Assembly: GCF_900111515.1 (NCBI RefSeq) | Contig: NZ_FOHS01000003.1 | Location: 496,001 to 560,000, forward strand | From: Hymenobacter actinosclerus | GTDB taxonomy: Bacteria; Bacteroidota; Bacteroidia; Cytophagales; Hymenobacteraceae | DNA length: 64,000 bases | Direction: 5' to 3' | Part shown: positions 27,511 through 37,014 of the stretch, one piece after another | Layout: every line of letters begins with the position of its first letter | Numbering within the stretch: the first letter of the stretch is position 1 | Translations under genes and position numbers: made by a program | Notes under the pieces: model-generated | Databases searched by the model: none | The model's input: only the letters and a program-made list of their open reading frames with translations | Told to the model about the DNA's origin: nothing

Positions 27511-27604
27511 TGTAGAGACGCGACCCATCGCGTCTCGGCGTTGCTGACGTTGCCTATCAGGCGTCACCGTTCAACGACGAGACGCGATGGGTCGCGTCTC
27601 TACA
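27511..27604. repeat. TGTAGAGACGC palindrome, copy 2
   Basis: A 30-bp inverted repeat (27511-27540 with 27575-27604, 29 of 30). Arms and loop borders (TTGCTGAC ... GTTCAA) match the copy at 15937. It lies in the divergent gap between the LysR gene and the S9 peptidase gene. Confidence 0.93.
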
Positions 27605-27678
27605 TTTCATCGGCGTATCAATAAACTAACGCAAACCGCTTCTTGGTTATCTTGCCCGAAGTTCCACCTTCCACCCTG

Positions 27679-29742
27679 ATGATGCACAAACCGCTCATAA
27701 CTGCCCTGCTCCTGCTGCCCTTCGCGGCAGCGGCCCAGACGACGTACACGCCCGAGCTGCTGATGAAACTCGGCCGCCTGGGCGAAATGCAGGTGTCGCC
27801 GGACCAGAAAACGGTGGCCTACACCGTGACGCGCTACTCGCTGGCCGACAACAAGGGCCAGTCGGATATCTGGCTGGTGCCCACCGCCGGCGGCGCGGCC
27901 CGGCAGCTTACCAACACGCCCACGACTTCGGAAAACACGCTCAACTGGCGCCCCGACGGCCGGCTGACATTTATGAGCGCCGAAAGCGGCTCTGACCAGC
28001 TCTACGTGATGAATTCTGACGGCTCGGGCAAGCAGCTGCTCAGCAGCTTCCCGGCCGACGAGGGCGTGGCCAACCTGAAATACGCGCCCAAGGGCAATTT
28101 CATTCTGTACACCCAGGACGTGAAAACCGGCAAATCGGTGCAGGACTGGTACCCCGACCTGCCCAAGGCCGACGCCAAAATCATCGACGACCTCAACTAC
28201 CGCCACTGGAGCAGCTGGGACGACTACAAGGTGTCGCACGTGTTCTTCCAGCCCGTGGGCGCCGACGGCAAGCCCGTGGGCAACGGCGGCAAGGACATCA
28301 TGGCCGGCGAGAAGTTCGACGCGCCGTTGCAACCCTTCGGCGGCAACGAGCAACTGGCCTTTTCGCCCGATGGCTACTCCCTGGCCTACACCTCGCGCAA
28401 GCTTACGGGCAAGGCCGAGGCCGAAAGCACCAACTCCGACATCTACCTCTACGACATCCGCACGGGCCAGACCCGGAACCTGAGCGAGGGCCTGGGCGGC
28501 TACGACACCGAGCCGGTTTTCTCGCCCGACGGCTCCCAGGTGGCCTGGCTGAGCATGGCCACGCCCGGCTTCGAGTCGGACCGCAACGGTATTGTGGTGT
28601 ATGATTTCAAAACTCAAAAGCGTCAGGACGTAACGGCCGGCTCGGAGCAGGCCGCCAGCAACATCCGCTGGAGCCCCGACGGCAAAACCATCTACTTCGC
28701 CAGCGCCCTGGCCGGCACCCAGCAGCTGTTTTCGGTGCCCGCGAAAGGCGGCAAGCTCAAGCAGCTGACCAAGGGCGCCTTCAACTACAACGGCTTCGAG
28801 CTGGCGGGTAAGGATGCAGTTATCGTGAACAAAACCACCCAGGCCACGCCCGCCGACCTCGTGCGCGTGGACCTGAAAACGGGCCGCGAAACGGTGCTCA
28901 CCAACATCAACCAGACCGAGCTGGCGGGCGTGAAAACCGGCCGGCTGGAGTCGCGGATGGTGACGACCACCGACGGCAAGCAGATGCAGGTATACGTGAC
29001 GTTCCCGCCCGATTTCGACCCGGCCAAGAAGTACCCCACCCTGCTGTATTGCCAGGGCGGCCCCCAGAGCCCCATTTCGCAAAGCTTCTCGTTTCGCTGG
29101 AATTTCCAGCTGATGGCGGCCCAGGGCTACATTGTGGTGGCGCCCAACCGCCGCGGCCTGCCCGGCTTCGGCACCGAGTGGAACAACAGCATCTCGGGCG
29201 ACTGGGGCGGCCAGCCCATCCGCGACTACCTCTCGGCCATTGACGCGGTAAGCCAGGAGCCGTACGTGGACAAGGACCGGCGCGGCTGCGTGGGGGCCAG
29301 CTACGGCGGCTACTCGGTGTACCAGCTGGCCGGCAAGCACGAGGGCCGCTTTAAAACGTTCATTGCCCACGCCGGCCTCTACAACCTCGTCAGCTGGTAC
29401 CCCACCACCGAGGAAATGTTCTTCGCCAAGCACGACATTGGCGGTGCGCCCTGGGAAACCCCGCTCCACAAGAGCTACACCGAATTCAACCCCCAGCAGT
29501 TCGCCCAGAACTGGGATACGCCCATCCTCGTCATTCACGGGGCCAAGGATTTCCGGGTGCCCGAGGACCAGGGCATGGAGGCCTTCGGCACGGCCCAGCT
29601 GCGCGGCATCCCGAGCCGCTTTCTGTACTTCCCCAACGAGGGCCACTGGATTCAGAAGCCCCAGAACGCGGTGCTCTGGAACCGGGTGTTTTTTGAGTGG
29701 CTGGGCCGCACGCTGAAGCCGGAAGGACAGGCGAAGCAGTAA
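27679..29742 (+). CDS. S9-family (DPP IV/prolyl oligopeptidase-type) exported serine peptidase
   Basis: A 687-residue secreted peptidase: signal peptide (residues ~1-20, ending AAAAQ), a WD40/TolB-like beta-propeller with repeated SPDG blocks (e.g. NWRPDGRL, FSPDGSQVAW, RWSPDGKTIYF), and a C-terminal alpha/beta hydrolase. The catalytic triad is visible: Ser541 in GASYGGYS, Asp624 in HGAKDFRVP, His656 in EGHWIQKP. Such enzymes remove dipeptides or short oligopeptides and serve protein nutrition in Bacteroidota. ATG 27679 begins the signal peptide. The M28 peptidase gene follows, so the two may act together on extracytoplasmic peptides. Confidence 0.93.
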   Translation: MMHKPLITALLLLPFAAAAQTTYTPELLMKLGRLGEMQVSPDQKTVAYTVTRYSLADNKGQSDIWLVPTAGGAARQLTNTPTTSENTLNWRPDGRLTFMSAESGSDQLYVMNSDGSGKQLLSSFPADEGVANLKYAPKGNFILYTQDVKTGKSVQDWYPDLPKADAKIIDDLNYRHWSSWDDYKVSHVFFQPVGADGKPVGNGGKDIMAGEKFDAPLQPFGGNEQLAFSPDGYSLAYTSRKLTGKAEAESTNSDIYLYDIRTGQTRNLSEGLGGYDTEPVFSPDGSQVAWLSMATPGFESDRNGIVVYDFKTQKRQDVTAGSEQAASNIRWSPDGKTIYFASALAGTQQLFSVPAKGGKLKQLTKGAFNYNGFELAGKDAVIVNKTTQATPADLVRVDLKTGRETVLTNINQTELAGVKTGRLESRMVTTTDGKQMQVYVTFPPDFDPAKKYPTLLYCQGGPQSPISQSFSFRWNFQLMAAQGYIVVAPNRRGLPGFGTEWNNSISGDWGGQPIRDYLSAIDAVSQEPYVDKDRRGCVGASYGGYSVYQLAGKHEGRFKTFIAHAGLYNLVSWYPTTEEMFFAKHDIGGAPWETPLHKSYTEFNPQQFAQNWDTPILVIHGAKDFRVPEDQGMEAFGTAQLRGIPSRFLYFPNEGHWIQKPQNAVLWNRVFFEWLGRTLKPEGQAKQ

Positions 29743-29764
29743 CCAGCTTACAGTACTTCCCGCT

Positions 29765-29840
29765 GAGATGCGCCGAGAGTTTTGTAGAATAGCACAGTGG
29801 ACGGCCTCCACGAACTTCTGCAAAGCTCTCAACGCATCTC
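29765..29840. repeat. Nested hairpin between the two peptidase genes
   Basis: A 25-bp imperfect inverted repeat (29765-29789 with 29816-29840, 21 of 25, two of the mismatches being wobble pairs) encloses a smaller GTGGA/TCCAC stem. TTTTTATTT follows shortly after. It could terminate the S9 transcript or act in the leader of the M28 gene 48 bases downstream. Confidence 0.65.
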
Positions 29841-29887
29841 GGCGGGATTTTTATTTGACGTGCATACTTCTCAACGAACCCGCGTTT

Positions 29888-31384
29888 ATGACTCCACGCT
29901 TACCCACTTTGCTAGTTGCGGGCCTGCTGCTGGCTGCCACTGCCGCACCAGCTCAGAAACGCCGCCCGGCCCCGGCCAGCCCGGCTAAAAACGCCGAGGC
30001 GGCCATCAAGGAAGCCGACCTGAGGCGCGACCTGTTCGCGCTGGCCGGCGACAAGTACCGGGGGCGCGAGGCGGGCACGCTCGACGAGCTGCGGGCCTCC
30101 AGCTGGCTGGCCGAGCAGATGCGGGCCATTGGTATGCAGCCGGCCGGCGACGACGGCACGTACTTCCAGTGGTTTCAGCTGCGACGTACCCGCCTCACGC
30201 CCGCCAGCACCCTCAGCATCGGGGGCCGGGCGTTGCGGCCGGGGCACGAGGCCGTGGTGGTGGCGCCCGTGGATGCCCAGGTGAAGGCCAAGCTGGTATG
30301 GGTGGGCACGGGCACGCCGGCGGAGGTGGCCAAGGCCAAAATAAAGGGCAAGGCGGTGGCCGTGCAGCTTTCGGGCGAGCCCACCAACGGCATCAGCTAC
30401 CGGCGCTACCTGTTTGGCAAGCTGCGCGAGCAGGCCGCCGAGCTGGCCAAAGCCGGAGCCGTGGCCGTGGTGTTCGTGTCCGACGACAAGGCCCAGGCGA
30501 TTTACGAGCACTGGAGCCACATTTTTGAGCGCGGCCGCTACGGCCTGCCCGCCGATGAGTCGTTGAAAATCGTGGCCGGGCAAGTGCCGGTGGTGTGGCT
30601 GCCAAAGACGGAAGCCGAGGCCCTGAGCAAGTCGGGCCAGGAGTTTACGGCCGATTTGCGGGCCGAAACGTTTCTCTATCCTTCGGTGAATATCGTGGCC
30701 AGGCAGCCCGGCACCGACGCCCAGCTCAAAAGCCAGTACGTGCTTTTCAGCACTCACCAGGACCACGACGGCGTGCGCGCCCCGGTGGCGGGCGACTCGA
30801 TTTACAACGGCGCCGACGACAACGCCACCGGCTGCGCGGCCCTGCTGGCCATTATGCGCGCCTTCCGGCAGCAGCCGGCCCGGCGCTCGGCGTTGTTCGT
30901 GTACCACGGGGCCGAGGAGCGGGGCCTGCTGGGCTCGCGCTACTTTTCCAATAAGCCCACCGTGCCCGCGGGCAGCATTGTAGCCGTGCTCAACGCCGAA
31001 ATGATGGGCCGCAATGCCCCCGACTCGGCTGCGCTGCTGGGCTCTACCCCGCCCCACCTGAACTCGTCGGATCTGGTGAAAACCGCCCTCACCGCCAACC
31101 AGGCCGGGCCCCGCTTCAAGCTCGATACCGAGTGGGACAAGGCCAGCCACCCCGAGGGCTGGTATTTCCGCTCCGACCACCTGCCCTACGCCCGCCTGGG
31201 CATCCCGGCCGTCATGTACACCTCGCTGCTGCACGCCGACTACCACACGCCCCAGGATGAGCCCGCCCGCATCGACTACGCCAAGCTGCTGGGCATGACC
31301 CGCTGGATGTACCTGACCGGGTGGGCCGTAGCCAACCGCGTTGCGCCCCCCGCCCGCGAGCCAGGCTTCCGGCTGGAACGGTAA
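29888..31384 (+). CDS. M28-family zinc aminopeptidase, exported
   Basis: A 498-residue secreted peptidase. The signal peptide ends near residue 22 (APAQ). A PA-like insertion (about 150-235) precedes the M28 metal site: STHQDHDGV, IYNGADDNATG, HGAEERGLLGSRYF and a late YFRSDHLPYARLGIP block supply the His/Asp/Glu ligands of a dinuclear zinc centre. M28 enzymes are aminopeptidases or glutaminyl cyclase relatives; broad aminopeptidase activity is the likeliest role. ATG 29888 was chosen because the 40 residues before it run through a hairpin and encode no signal. Its TAA stop is four bases before the left arm of the next hairpin. Confidence 0.9.
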   Translation: MTPRLPTLLVAGLLLAATAAPAQKRRPAPASPAKNAEAAIKEADLRRDLFALAGDKYRGREAGTLDELRASSWLAEQMRAIGMQPAGDDGTYFQWFQLRRTRLTPASTLSIGGRALRPGHEAVVVAPVDAQVKAKLVWVGTGTPAEVAKAKIKGKAVAVQLSGEPTNGISYRRYLFGKLREQAAELAKAGAVAVVFVSDDKAQAIYEHWSHIFERGRYGLPADESLKIVAGQVPVVWLPKTEAEALSKSGQEFTADLRAETFLYPSVNIVARQPGTDAQLKSQYVLFSTHQDHDGVRAPVAGDSIYNGADDNATGCAALLAIMRAFRQQPARRSALFVYHGAEERGLLGSRYFSNKPTVPAGSIVAVLNAEMMGRNAPDSAALLGSTPPHLNSSDLVKTALTANQAGPRFKLDTEWDKASHPEGWYFRSDHLPYARLGIPAVMYTSLLHADYHTPQDEPARIDYAKLLGMTRWMYLTGWAVANRVAPPAREPGFRLER

Positions 31385-31387
31385 GGA

Positions 31388-31474
31388 GAATGAGTGAATG
31401 AGTGACTCGGTGGATGAGTGAGCAAGGAAAGGAGCGCTGTTCACTCATTCACCGAGTCACTCATTCACTTATTC
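31388..31474. repeat. GAATGAGT-word hairpin between convergent genes
   Basis: A 34-bp inverted repeat (31388-31421 with 31441-31474, 32 of 34), loop 19 nt, arms of GAATGAGT/GAGTGACT words. The right arm contains the TGA stop of the minus-strand FUSC gene. Confidence 0.92.
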
Positions 31475-33624
31475 CCCGCCACCGTTTCTGTGAGCCGGTT
31501 GATGTCGCCGCTGAGCTTCTGGATGAACTCCAGTTGCTCGCCGAGCTGGGCGTCGTCGGCTTCGGCAGTGGGAGCCGGGGCGGCGGCGCTAGCAGGCTCT
31601 TCGGGCGTGTCGGGCTCGCCGAGGCGGACCAGGCCGCGGCGGAGCTGCTGCTGGGCCTGGCGGAGCGTTTTCAGGCCCGCGGCAGATACGCCGGGGCGGA
31701 TTTCGCCGGCCAGCATGGCCGAGGTAATGGCCGCCACGTTGGCCGCCAGAATGTGGTTGAGCACCACGAACTCGTGCACTTCGGCCGGGTGGCGCTGCTT
31801 GGCCTGGGGCTCGGAGAGCATGCGCTGGAAGGCCGCGCCCAGGTTGGCCGAGCTCACGTACACTTCCTTGCGGGCCAGCTTGTAGTCGAGCAGCGCCACG
31901 GGCGAGCCCAGCAGCGCCTCCTGGAGCGTGCGCAGGTAGGCCAGGTTGGCTTGCAGCACCGGCCGCAGGTAGCCCTGCAGCAGCTCCGACTCCCAGCGCG
32001 GAAACAGCAGGTAGCCCACGGCAAAGGCAATGCTACAGCCCAGCACCGTATCAAAAATGCGCTCCTGCACCACCCGCACGTAGCCGTGGCCCAGCAAGCT
32101 GAACAGGATAAGCACGAAGGGCGTCATGAAAATGACGGTAATCAGATAGTTGAGGCGGGCGAAGCTGAAGGAAACCACCATAAAGCCCACCATCAGCGCC
32201 AGCAGCAGCAGCCGGTCGGAAATCAGCCAGAGCATCACGGCCCCGAGCACGCCGCCGAGCAGCGTGCCCAGCACCCGCTGCTGGTTGCGCTGCTTGGTGA
32301 GGCTGAAGGCCGGCTTGAGCATGTAGGTAATCGTCATGAGCACCCAGTAGCCGTGGTGGCCGGCCAGCATTTCGGTGATGAGAAACCCGATGAGCGAGGC
32401 CACCAGCATGCGCAGCGCGTGCCGGAAAATGCCCGAGCGCATGGTGAGCTGGCCCGTGAGCTGGCGCCAGGTGAACTGCTGGTGGGCCACAAACCGGTCG
32501 AGCTCCTGCCCGGTGGTGCCGTTGGCCTGCAGCGTGAGCAGGGGCGCGGCGGCCTCGGCAAAGTAGCCCTGCATGCCCTGGAGGCGACCCACGAGGTTGC
32601 GCAGGTTCACCAGAATTTTGCGCAGCGGCAGCACCGAGCCGGGCTGGGCGGGGTCGGCTTCGCGGGCGTCGAGGCGGGCCTTGAGCTGGTTGAGGCCGGC
32701 CAGCAGGTCGGGGTTGGCGGGGCGGTAGCGGTAGTTGCCCTGGATGGCAAAGCCCATGCGTTCGAGCTCGGCGGCCAGCGCCTCAATTTCACTGGCAAAG
32801 GCACCGAGCAAACCGTCGGCCCCGAAGCGGCGGTGCAGCTCGGCGTAGTCGTAGCTCGTGATGGTGACCTGCTCGTAGAGGTCGACCAGATTGACGAACG
32901 TGAGCACCAGCCGGCGGCCGATGGCCGACGATTCGCTCACCAGCTGCCGGGTTTTAAACAGCAGCTCGCGCACCCCATCCTGCTTTTCGCTCACGCTTAC
33001 CTGCTGGGCCACCAGGCGGCGGTAGGCCTCCTCCAGGTCGGTGCCGGGGCGGTAAAATTCGGCCTTGAGGCGCAGAAAGCTCGCCACGGCCAGCACGGCC
33101 TCGCCCAGGGCCTGCTGGGTCTCGCGGTAGGGCCGCAGCCGGTTCAGGGCCAGCGCCAGGGCCAGGTACCAGAGTCCGCCCGTCACAATCAGGCCGGCGT
33201 AGCTGAGCACGTGGCCCTGGGGCAGGGGCTTGTCGAGCATCAGAATCATCACCAGCAGGCCGGCCGTGCCCACGGCCCCGGCCCGGTTGCCGTACACCAG
33301 CAGCATGGTAAACCAGAAGCTCACCGCTACTACCAGCGCCCCCAGCAGCCACGGATATGGTTGCGCCAGGCCCGTGAGCAGCGCCATCAGGCCCGTGAGC
33401 ACCACGGCCGCCAGCCCGCCGTTGCGCTTGTGCAGCGGCGGGCCGGGCGTGTCGGTAAAACTCACGCACAGCGCCCCCACCGACATGGTAACCCCGGCTT
33501 CCAGCTGCCCCAGCGCCCCCAGCACCAGCCCCGGCACCAGGATGGCCAGCGTGGTGCGCAGGCCGTCGGAAAACTCCTGGCTCGAAAAAAAGTAGCGCAG
33601 CTGGCGGGCGTGGTCGGCGAACAT
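31465..33624 (-). CDS. FUSC/YccS-family inner membrane protein
   Basis: A 719-residue protein with two hydrophobic blocks of about five to six helices each (residues ~20-165 and ~395-510), separated by a soluble helical region and followed by a cytoplasmic C-terminus. This layout and the segments LFSLLGHGYVRVVQERIFDT and GCSIAFAVGYLLFPRWE match the YccS/YhfK/FUSC family, relatives of aromatic-acid efflux proteins such as AaeB. Function is not established. ATG 33624 (MFADHARQLRYFF) starts close to the first helix; the longer reading adds 21 basic residues. The stop is inside the shared hairpin. Confidence 0.85.
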   Translation of the reverse strand: MFADHARQLRYFFSSQEFSDGLRTTLAILVPGLVLGALGQLEAGVTMSVGALCVSFTDTPGPPLHKRNGGLAAVVLTGLMALLTGLAQPYPWLLGALVVAVSFWFTMLLVYGNRAGAVGTAGLLVMILMLDKPLPQGHVLSYAGLIVTGGLWYLALALALNRLRPYRETQQALGEAVLAVASFLRLKAEFYRPGTDLEEAYRRLVAQQVSVSEKQDGVRELLFKTRQLVSESSAIGRRLVLTFVNLVDLYEQVTITSYDYAELHRRFGADGLLGAFASEIEALAAELERMGFAIQGNYRYRPANPDLLAGLNQLKARLDAREADPAQPGSVLPLRKILVNLRNLVGRLQGMQGYFAEAAAPLLTLQANGTTGQELDRFVAHQQFTWRQLTGQLTMRSGIFRHALRMLVASLIGFLITEMLAGHHGYWVLMTITYMLKPAFSLTKQRNQQRVLGTLLGGVLGAVMLWLISDRLLLLALMVGFMVVSFSFARLNYLITVIFMTPFVLILFSLLGHGYVRVVQERIFDTVLGCSIAFAVGYLLFPRWESELLQGYLRPVLQANLAYLRTLQEALLGSPVALLDYKLARKEVYVSSANLGAAFQRMLSEPQAKQRHPAEVHEFVVLNHILAANVAAITSAMLAGEIRPGVSAAGLKTLRQAQQQLRRGLVRLGEPDTPEEPASAAAPAPTAEADDAQLGEQLEFIQKLSGDINRLTETVAGNK

Positions 33625-33793
33625 AAGCGGCGGCAAACGGGGTGCGGAGGGCGGGCGGCAACGGGCGGTGCGGGGGCCCGCGTGCAAGTTGCAACGGCCG
33701 GCTTAAATTCCGGCCCGGCCGCTGCGGTAATGTGGCCGGTGGCGGGTATCTTCGGCCCCTCACTTTTTGTTTGGTTTGATTTCAGCCCAACTT

Positions 33794-36427
33794 ATGCCAA
33801 ACCAGATGCGGCCGAAACTACCGGCCGATGCGCCGCCGGCCGATGAGCTCCTGAACACGCTGCTCGAAGTATCGCAAACGGGCCTGATGTTGCTACGGCC
33901 GGTTTTCAACTCCGAAGACGTCATCGTCGACTTTCTGCTTGAGTACCTTAACCCGGCCGCCCAGCGGCTGCTCGGGCAGCCCGAGTGCCCCACCCTAAGC
34001 CTGCTCGGGCTTTACCCGCACGCGGGCTCCTCGACGGGCGTTTTCACCTTTTACCGCAACGCGTTCGAGTCGGGCACCAGCCAGCAGGAGCACTTCAACT
34101 ACCAGTACGACGGCATCGACGGCTACTTCCGGGTGGTGGCCCGTGCCCGGGGGCCGCTGCTGGTCGTGAGCATCGCCGACGACAACGACACGCCCCGCAC
34201 GGCCATGCAGGAGGCGCTGCGCCAGAGCCAGCTGGCCGAGCAGCAGGCGCGGGCGGTGGCCGAAACCGAGCGCAACCTGCTCCAGGCCCTGCTCACCCAG
34301 GCCCCCGTGGCCATTTGCCTGTTTCAGGGCGACGAGTGCCGGATTGCTTCCGCCAACGACCAGATGAGCAACATCTGGAGCTCGACGGTTGCCCAGGTGC
34401 TGGGCCGCCCGCTGCTGGAAGCCGTGCCCGAGCTGGAAGGCCAGGGCTTCGACGACCAGATTCGGGAAGTGGCCCGCACCCGCCAGCCTTTCGTGGGCCG
34501 GGAGGTGCCCGCGCTGCTGCGCCAGCCCGATGGCCGCATGGAAACCTATTACTTCAACTTTGTTTTCCAGCCCCTGTATGGCCCCGGCGGCGCCACCGAT
34601 ATGCTGGGCGTAGTCGATATTGCCGTTGATGTAACCGAGCAGGTGCTGGCCCGCCGGCAGGTGCAGGAGCTCAACGAGGAGCTGGCCGCCATCAACGAGG
34701 AGCTGCGGGCCGGCAACGACGAGTTTCAGCTGGCCAACACCCAGCTGCTGATGGCCCAGCAGCAGCTGCGCCAGTTGAACGAGGAACTGGAGGGCCGGGT
34801 GGAGCGGCGCACCGGCGAGGTGCAGCAGGCCCTGGCCGAGGCCGAGCACCAGCGCGGCCAGGCCCGGCTGCAACAGGAGCTGCTAAGCCAGATTCTGGGG
34901 CAGGTGCCGGCCATTATCGTCACCTTCAGCGGCCCTGAGCACCGCTTCACCTTCTTCAACGAGCACTTTAGGGCCCTGGCGGGCGAGCGGGCCACGCTGG
35001 GCGGCGTGGCGGCCGAGCAGCTGTCGGAAATGGAAAGCCAGGGCCTGCTGCCCCTGCTGGAGGGCGTGTACGCCAGCGGCCGGCCGCTGCTGACCCGCGA
35101 AACGCCGGTTGAGCTGGAGTACGAGCCGGGCCGGCTACGCTACTTCGACATCACGGCCCAGCCCCTGTTTGATGCCCGGCAGCAGGTGCGGGGCGTGCAG
35201 GTGTTTGCCATGGAAGTAACCGAGCGGGTACTGGCCCGCCGCGAGCGGGAAACCCGCCAGCGCGAGTTGCAGGCCATTTTCGAGCAGGTGCCGGTGCCCA
35301 TTGCCATTACCCGGGGCCCCGAGCTGCTGGTAGAGTCGGCCAACCACGCCATCAGCGAGCTGTGGGGCCGCCCGGCCACTCAGCTGCTGGGGCGACCCTA
35401 CTTCGAGGGGGTGCCCGATGCGGCCGGCCAGGGCCTGGAAGAAATTCTGGCGGGCGTGATGCAAACGGGCGGCACGGCCTTTATCAACGAACGACCCGTG
35501 CAGTTCGACCGGACCCACACCGGCCAGCCGGCCCTGGGCTACTTCAACTTCGCTTTCCAGGCACTGCGCGACGAAACGGGTACCGTGAGCGGGCTGGTAG
35601 CCATCGGCACCGAGGTAACCGACCAGGTGCTGGCCCGCCAGCAGGTGCAGGAGCTCAACAACCAGCTGGCCGCCATCAACGAGGAAATGCGGGCTACCAA
35701 CCAGCAGCTGGCCGACACCAACCACCGCCTCAGCCGCACCAACGCCGACCTCGACACGTTCGTGTATTCGGCCTCCCACGACTTAAAATCGCCCATAACC
35801 AACGTGGAGGGGCTGCTGCTGGCCCTGCGCGAGCATCTGCCGGCGCAGGCCTACGAACACCAGCCCGTACCCCAGCTGCTGGCCATGATGGATGACGCCG
35901 TGCGCCGCTTCCAGCAAACCCTGGTGCATCTCACCGACGTGTCGCGCCTCCAGCAAACTACCGCCGACCAGCTGCCCGAAGCCGTGGACCTGCCGGCGCT
36001 GGTGGAGGCCGTGCGCCTGGATATAGCCCCCGAACTGGCGGCGTCGGGCGCCACGCTCGACGTGGAGCTCCAGGGTTGTCCGACGGTGAAATTCTCGGCC
36101 AAAAACCTGCGCTCCGTCGTTTATAACCTGCTCAGCAACGCCATTAAGTACCGCACGCCCGAGCGCCCGCCGCACGTGCGGCTGCACTGCCGGCACGTGG
36201 GCCGGCACGTGGTACTGGAGGTGCACGACAACGGCCTGGGCCTGAGCGAAACCCAGCGTCGCGACCTGTTTCAGCTGTTTCGGCGGCTGCACAACCACGT
36301 GCCGGGCTCGGGCGTGGGCCTGTACATGGTGAAGAAGATTGTGGAAAACGCCGGCGGCCGCATCGAGGTGAGCAGCGAGCCGGGCGTGGGCACCACCTTC
36401 ACCGTATTTTTACCTGCCACCGAGTAG
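33794..36427 (+). CDS. Multi-PAS sensor histidine kinase, soluble
   Basis: An 877-residue histidine kinase with no membrane segments. PAS-like domains lie at about 22-132, 159-285, 362-475 and 490-615, the second and third separated by a long coiled coil (~286-360). A HisKA domain has SASHDLKSPITN (His662), and the HATPase domain has NLLSNAIKYR, DNGLGL and GSGVGLYMVKKIVE. It probably integrates intracellular redox, ligand or light signals. No receiver is fused; a lone receiver protein is encoded 125 bases downstream and is its likely target. ATG 33794 was chosen; a TTG nine codons earlier is less plausible. Confidence 0.9.
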   Translation: MPNQMRPKLPADAPPADELLNTLLEVSQTGLMLLRPVFNSEDVIVDFLLEYLNPAAQRLLGQPECPTLSLLGLYPHAGSSTGVFTFYRNAFESGTSQQEHFNYQYDGIDGYFRVVARARGPLLVVSIADDNDTPRTAMQEALRQSQLAEQQARAVAETERNLLQALLTQAPVAICLFQGDECRIASANDQMSNIWSSTVAQVLGRPLLEAVPELEGQGFDDQIREVARTRQPFVGREVPALLRQPDGRMETYYFNFVFQPLYGPGGATDMLGVVDIAVDVTEQVLARRQVQELNEELAAINEELRAGNDEFQLANTQLLMAQQQLRQLNEELEGRVERRTGEVQQALAEAEHQRGQARLQQELLSQILGQVPAIIVTFSGPEHRFTFFNEHFRALAGERATLGGVAAEQLSEMESQGLLPLLEGVYASGRPLLTRETPVELEYEPGRLRYFDITAQPLFDARQQVRGVQVFAMEVTERVLARRERETRQRELQAIFEQVPVPIAITRGPELLVESANHAISELWGRPATQLLGRPYFEGVPDAAGQGLEEILAGVMQTGGTAFINERPVQFDRTHTGQPALGYFNFAFQALRDETGTVSGLVAIGTEVTDQVLARQQVQELNNQLAAINEEMRATNQQLADTNHRLSRTNADLDTFVYSASHDLKSPITNVEGLLLALREHLPAQAYEHQPVPQLLAMMDDAVRRFQQTLVHLTDVSRLQQTTADQLPEAVDLPALVEAVRLDIAPELAASGATLDVELQGCPTVKFSAKNLRSVVYNLLSNAIKYRTPERPPHVRLHCRHVGRHVVLEVHDNGLGLSETQRRDLFQLFRRLHNHVPGSGVGLYMVKKIVENAGGRIEVSSEPGVGTTFTVFLPATE

Positions 36428-36444
36428 CTTCGCGGCTCGCCTTT

Positions 36445-36542
36445 CGTTGTTCGTTGCTCGTTTTTCGGCTCGATGCATCCTCTTTAGAAGAGCCCGCTGA
36501 ACAACGCAAAAGCAAACAACAAAAAACGAGCAACGAAAAACG
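36445..36542. repeat. AACGAAAA-word hairpin between kinase and receiver genes
   Basis: A 23-bp inverted repeat (36445-36467 with 36520-36542, 21 of 23), arms rich in CGTTGTTCGTTGCTCG words. It separates two genes that probably act together and ends 10 bases before the receiver ATG. Confidence 0.8.
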
Positions 36543-36552
36543 AAAAAACGAT

Positions 36553-36963
36553 ATGCAAAAATTACCGAGTGTTCTGTTGATTGACGATGACCAGACCAAT
36601 AACTTCCTCAACGAGCTGCTGATAAAGAAGCTGGATGTGGCCGAGCGCGTGCTTATAGCCGAAAACGGCACTGAGGCCCTCGACCTGCTGGCCCGCCAGG
36701 CCCCCGATGCGCCGGCCCTTATTCTGCTCGATGTAAACATGCCCGGCATGAGCGGCATCCAGTTTCTGGAGGCCTACCAGCAGCTGCCCGCCGACCAGCG
36801 CGGCGCCACGGTGGTCGTGATGCTCACGACCACCATGGACGCCCGCGACCTGGGCCGCCTCGACGAACTGTCCATTGCCGGCCTCGTCAGCAAGCCCCTC
36901 ACCAAGGAGAAGGTCGACAATCTGCTCCAGCTGCACTTCCAGCGGCAGCTGGGCGGAGAATAA
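36553..36963 (+). CDS. Single-domain response regulator (receiver)
   Basis: A 136-residue CheY-like receiver with no output domain. It shows LLIDDDQTNN (acidic pocket), phosphoacceptor Asp60 in ILLDVNMPGMSG, the Thr switch in MLTTTMD, and SKPLTKEKV with the conserved Lys. It fits the family of stand-alone receivers paired with Bacteroidota PAS kinases, where phosphoryl transfer or protein docking gives the output. ATG 36553 starts directly before the first strand. The gene ends against a small hairpin shared with the convergent MutS-like gene. Confidence 0.9.
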   Translation: MQKLPSVLLIDDDQTNNFLNELLIKKLDVAERVLIAENGTEALDLLARQAPDAPALILLDVNMPGMSGIQFLEAYQQLPADQRGATVVVMLTTTMDARDLGRLDELSIAGLVSKPLTKEKVDNLLQLHFQRQLGGE

Positions 36964-36973
36964 CGCGCCACCG

Positions 36974-37009
36974 CCGTCATTGCGAGGAGGCACGACGAAG
37001 CAATGACGG
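36974..37009. repeat. GTCATTGC palindrome between convergent genes
   Basis: A perfect 10-bp inverted repeat (36974-36983 with 37000-37009), a short form of the widespread GTCATTGCGAGG...GAAGCAATGAC palindrome. It lies between the receiver stop and the stop of the MutS-like gene and probably terminates both. Confidence 0.7.
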
Positions 37010-37014
37010 GGGGC

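Noticed and set aside
27607..29832. Long minus-strand open frame opposite the S9 peptidase
   Set aside because: The plus-strand frame has the full catalytic triad and signal peptide; the opposite frame shows no recognisable domain.
31402..33846. Long plus-strand open frame opposite the FUSC gene
   Set aside because: It starts in the repeat, is low complexity (Gln/His/Arg-rich), and the minus-strand FUSC product is convincing.
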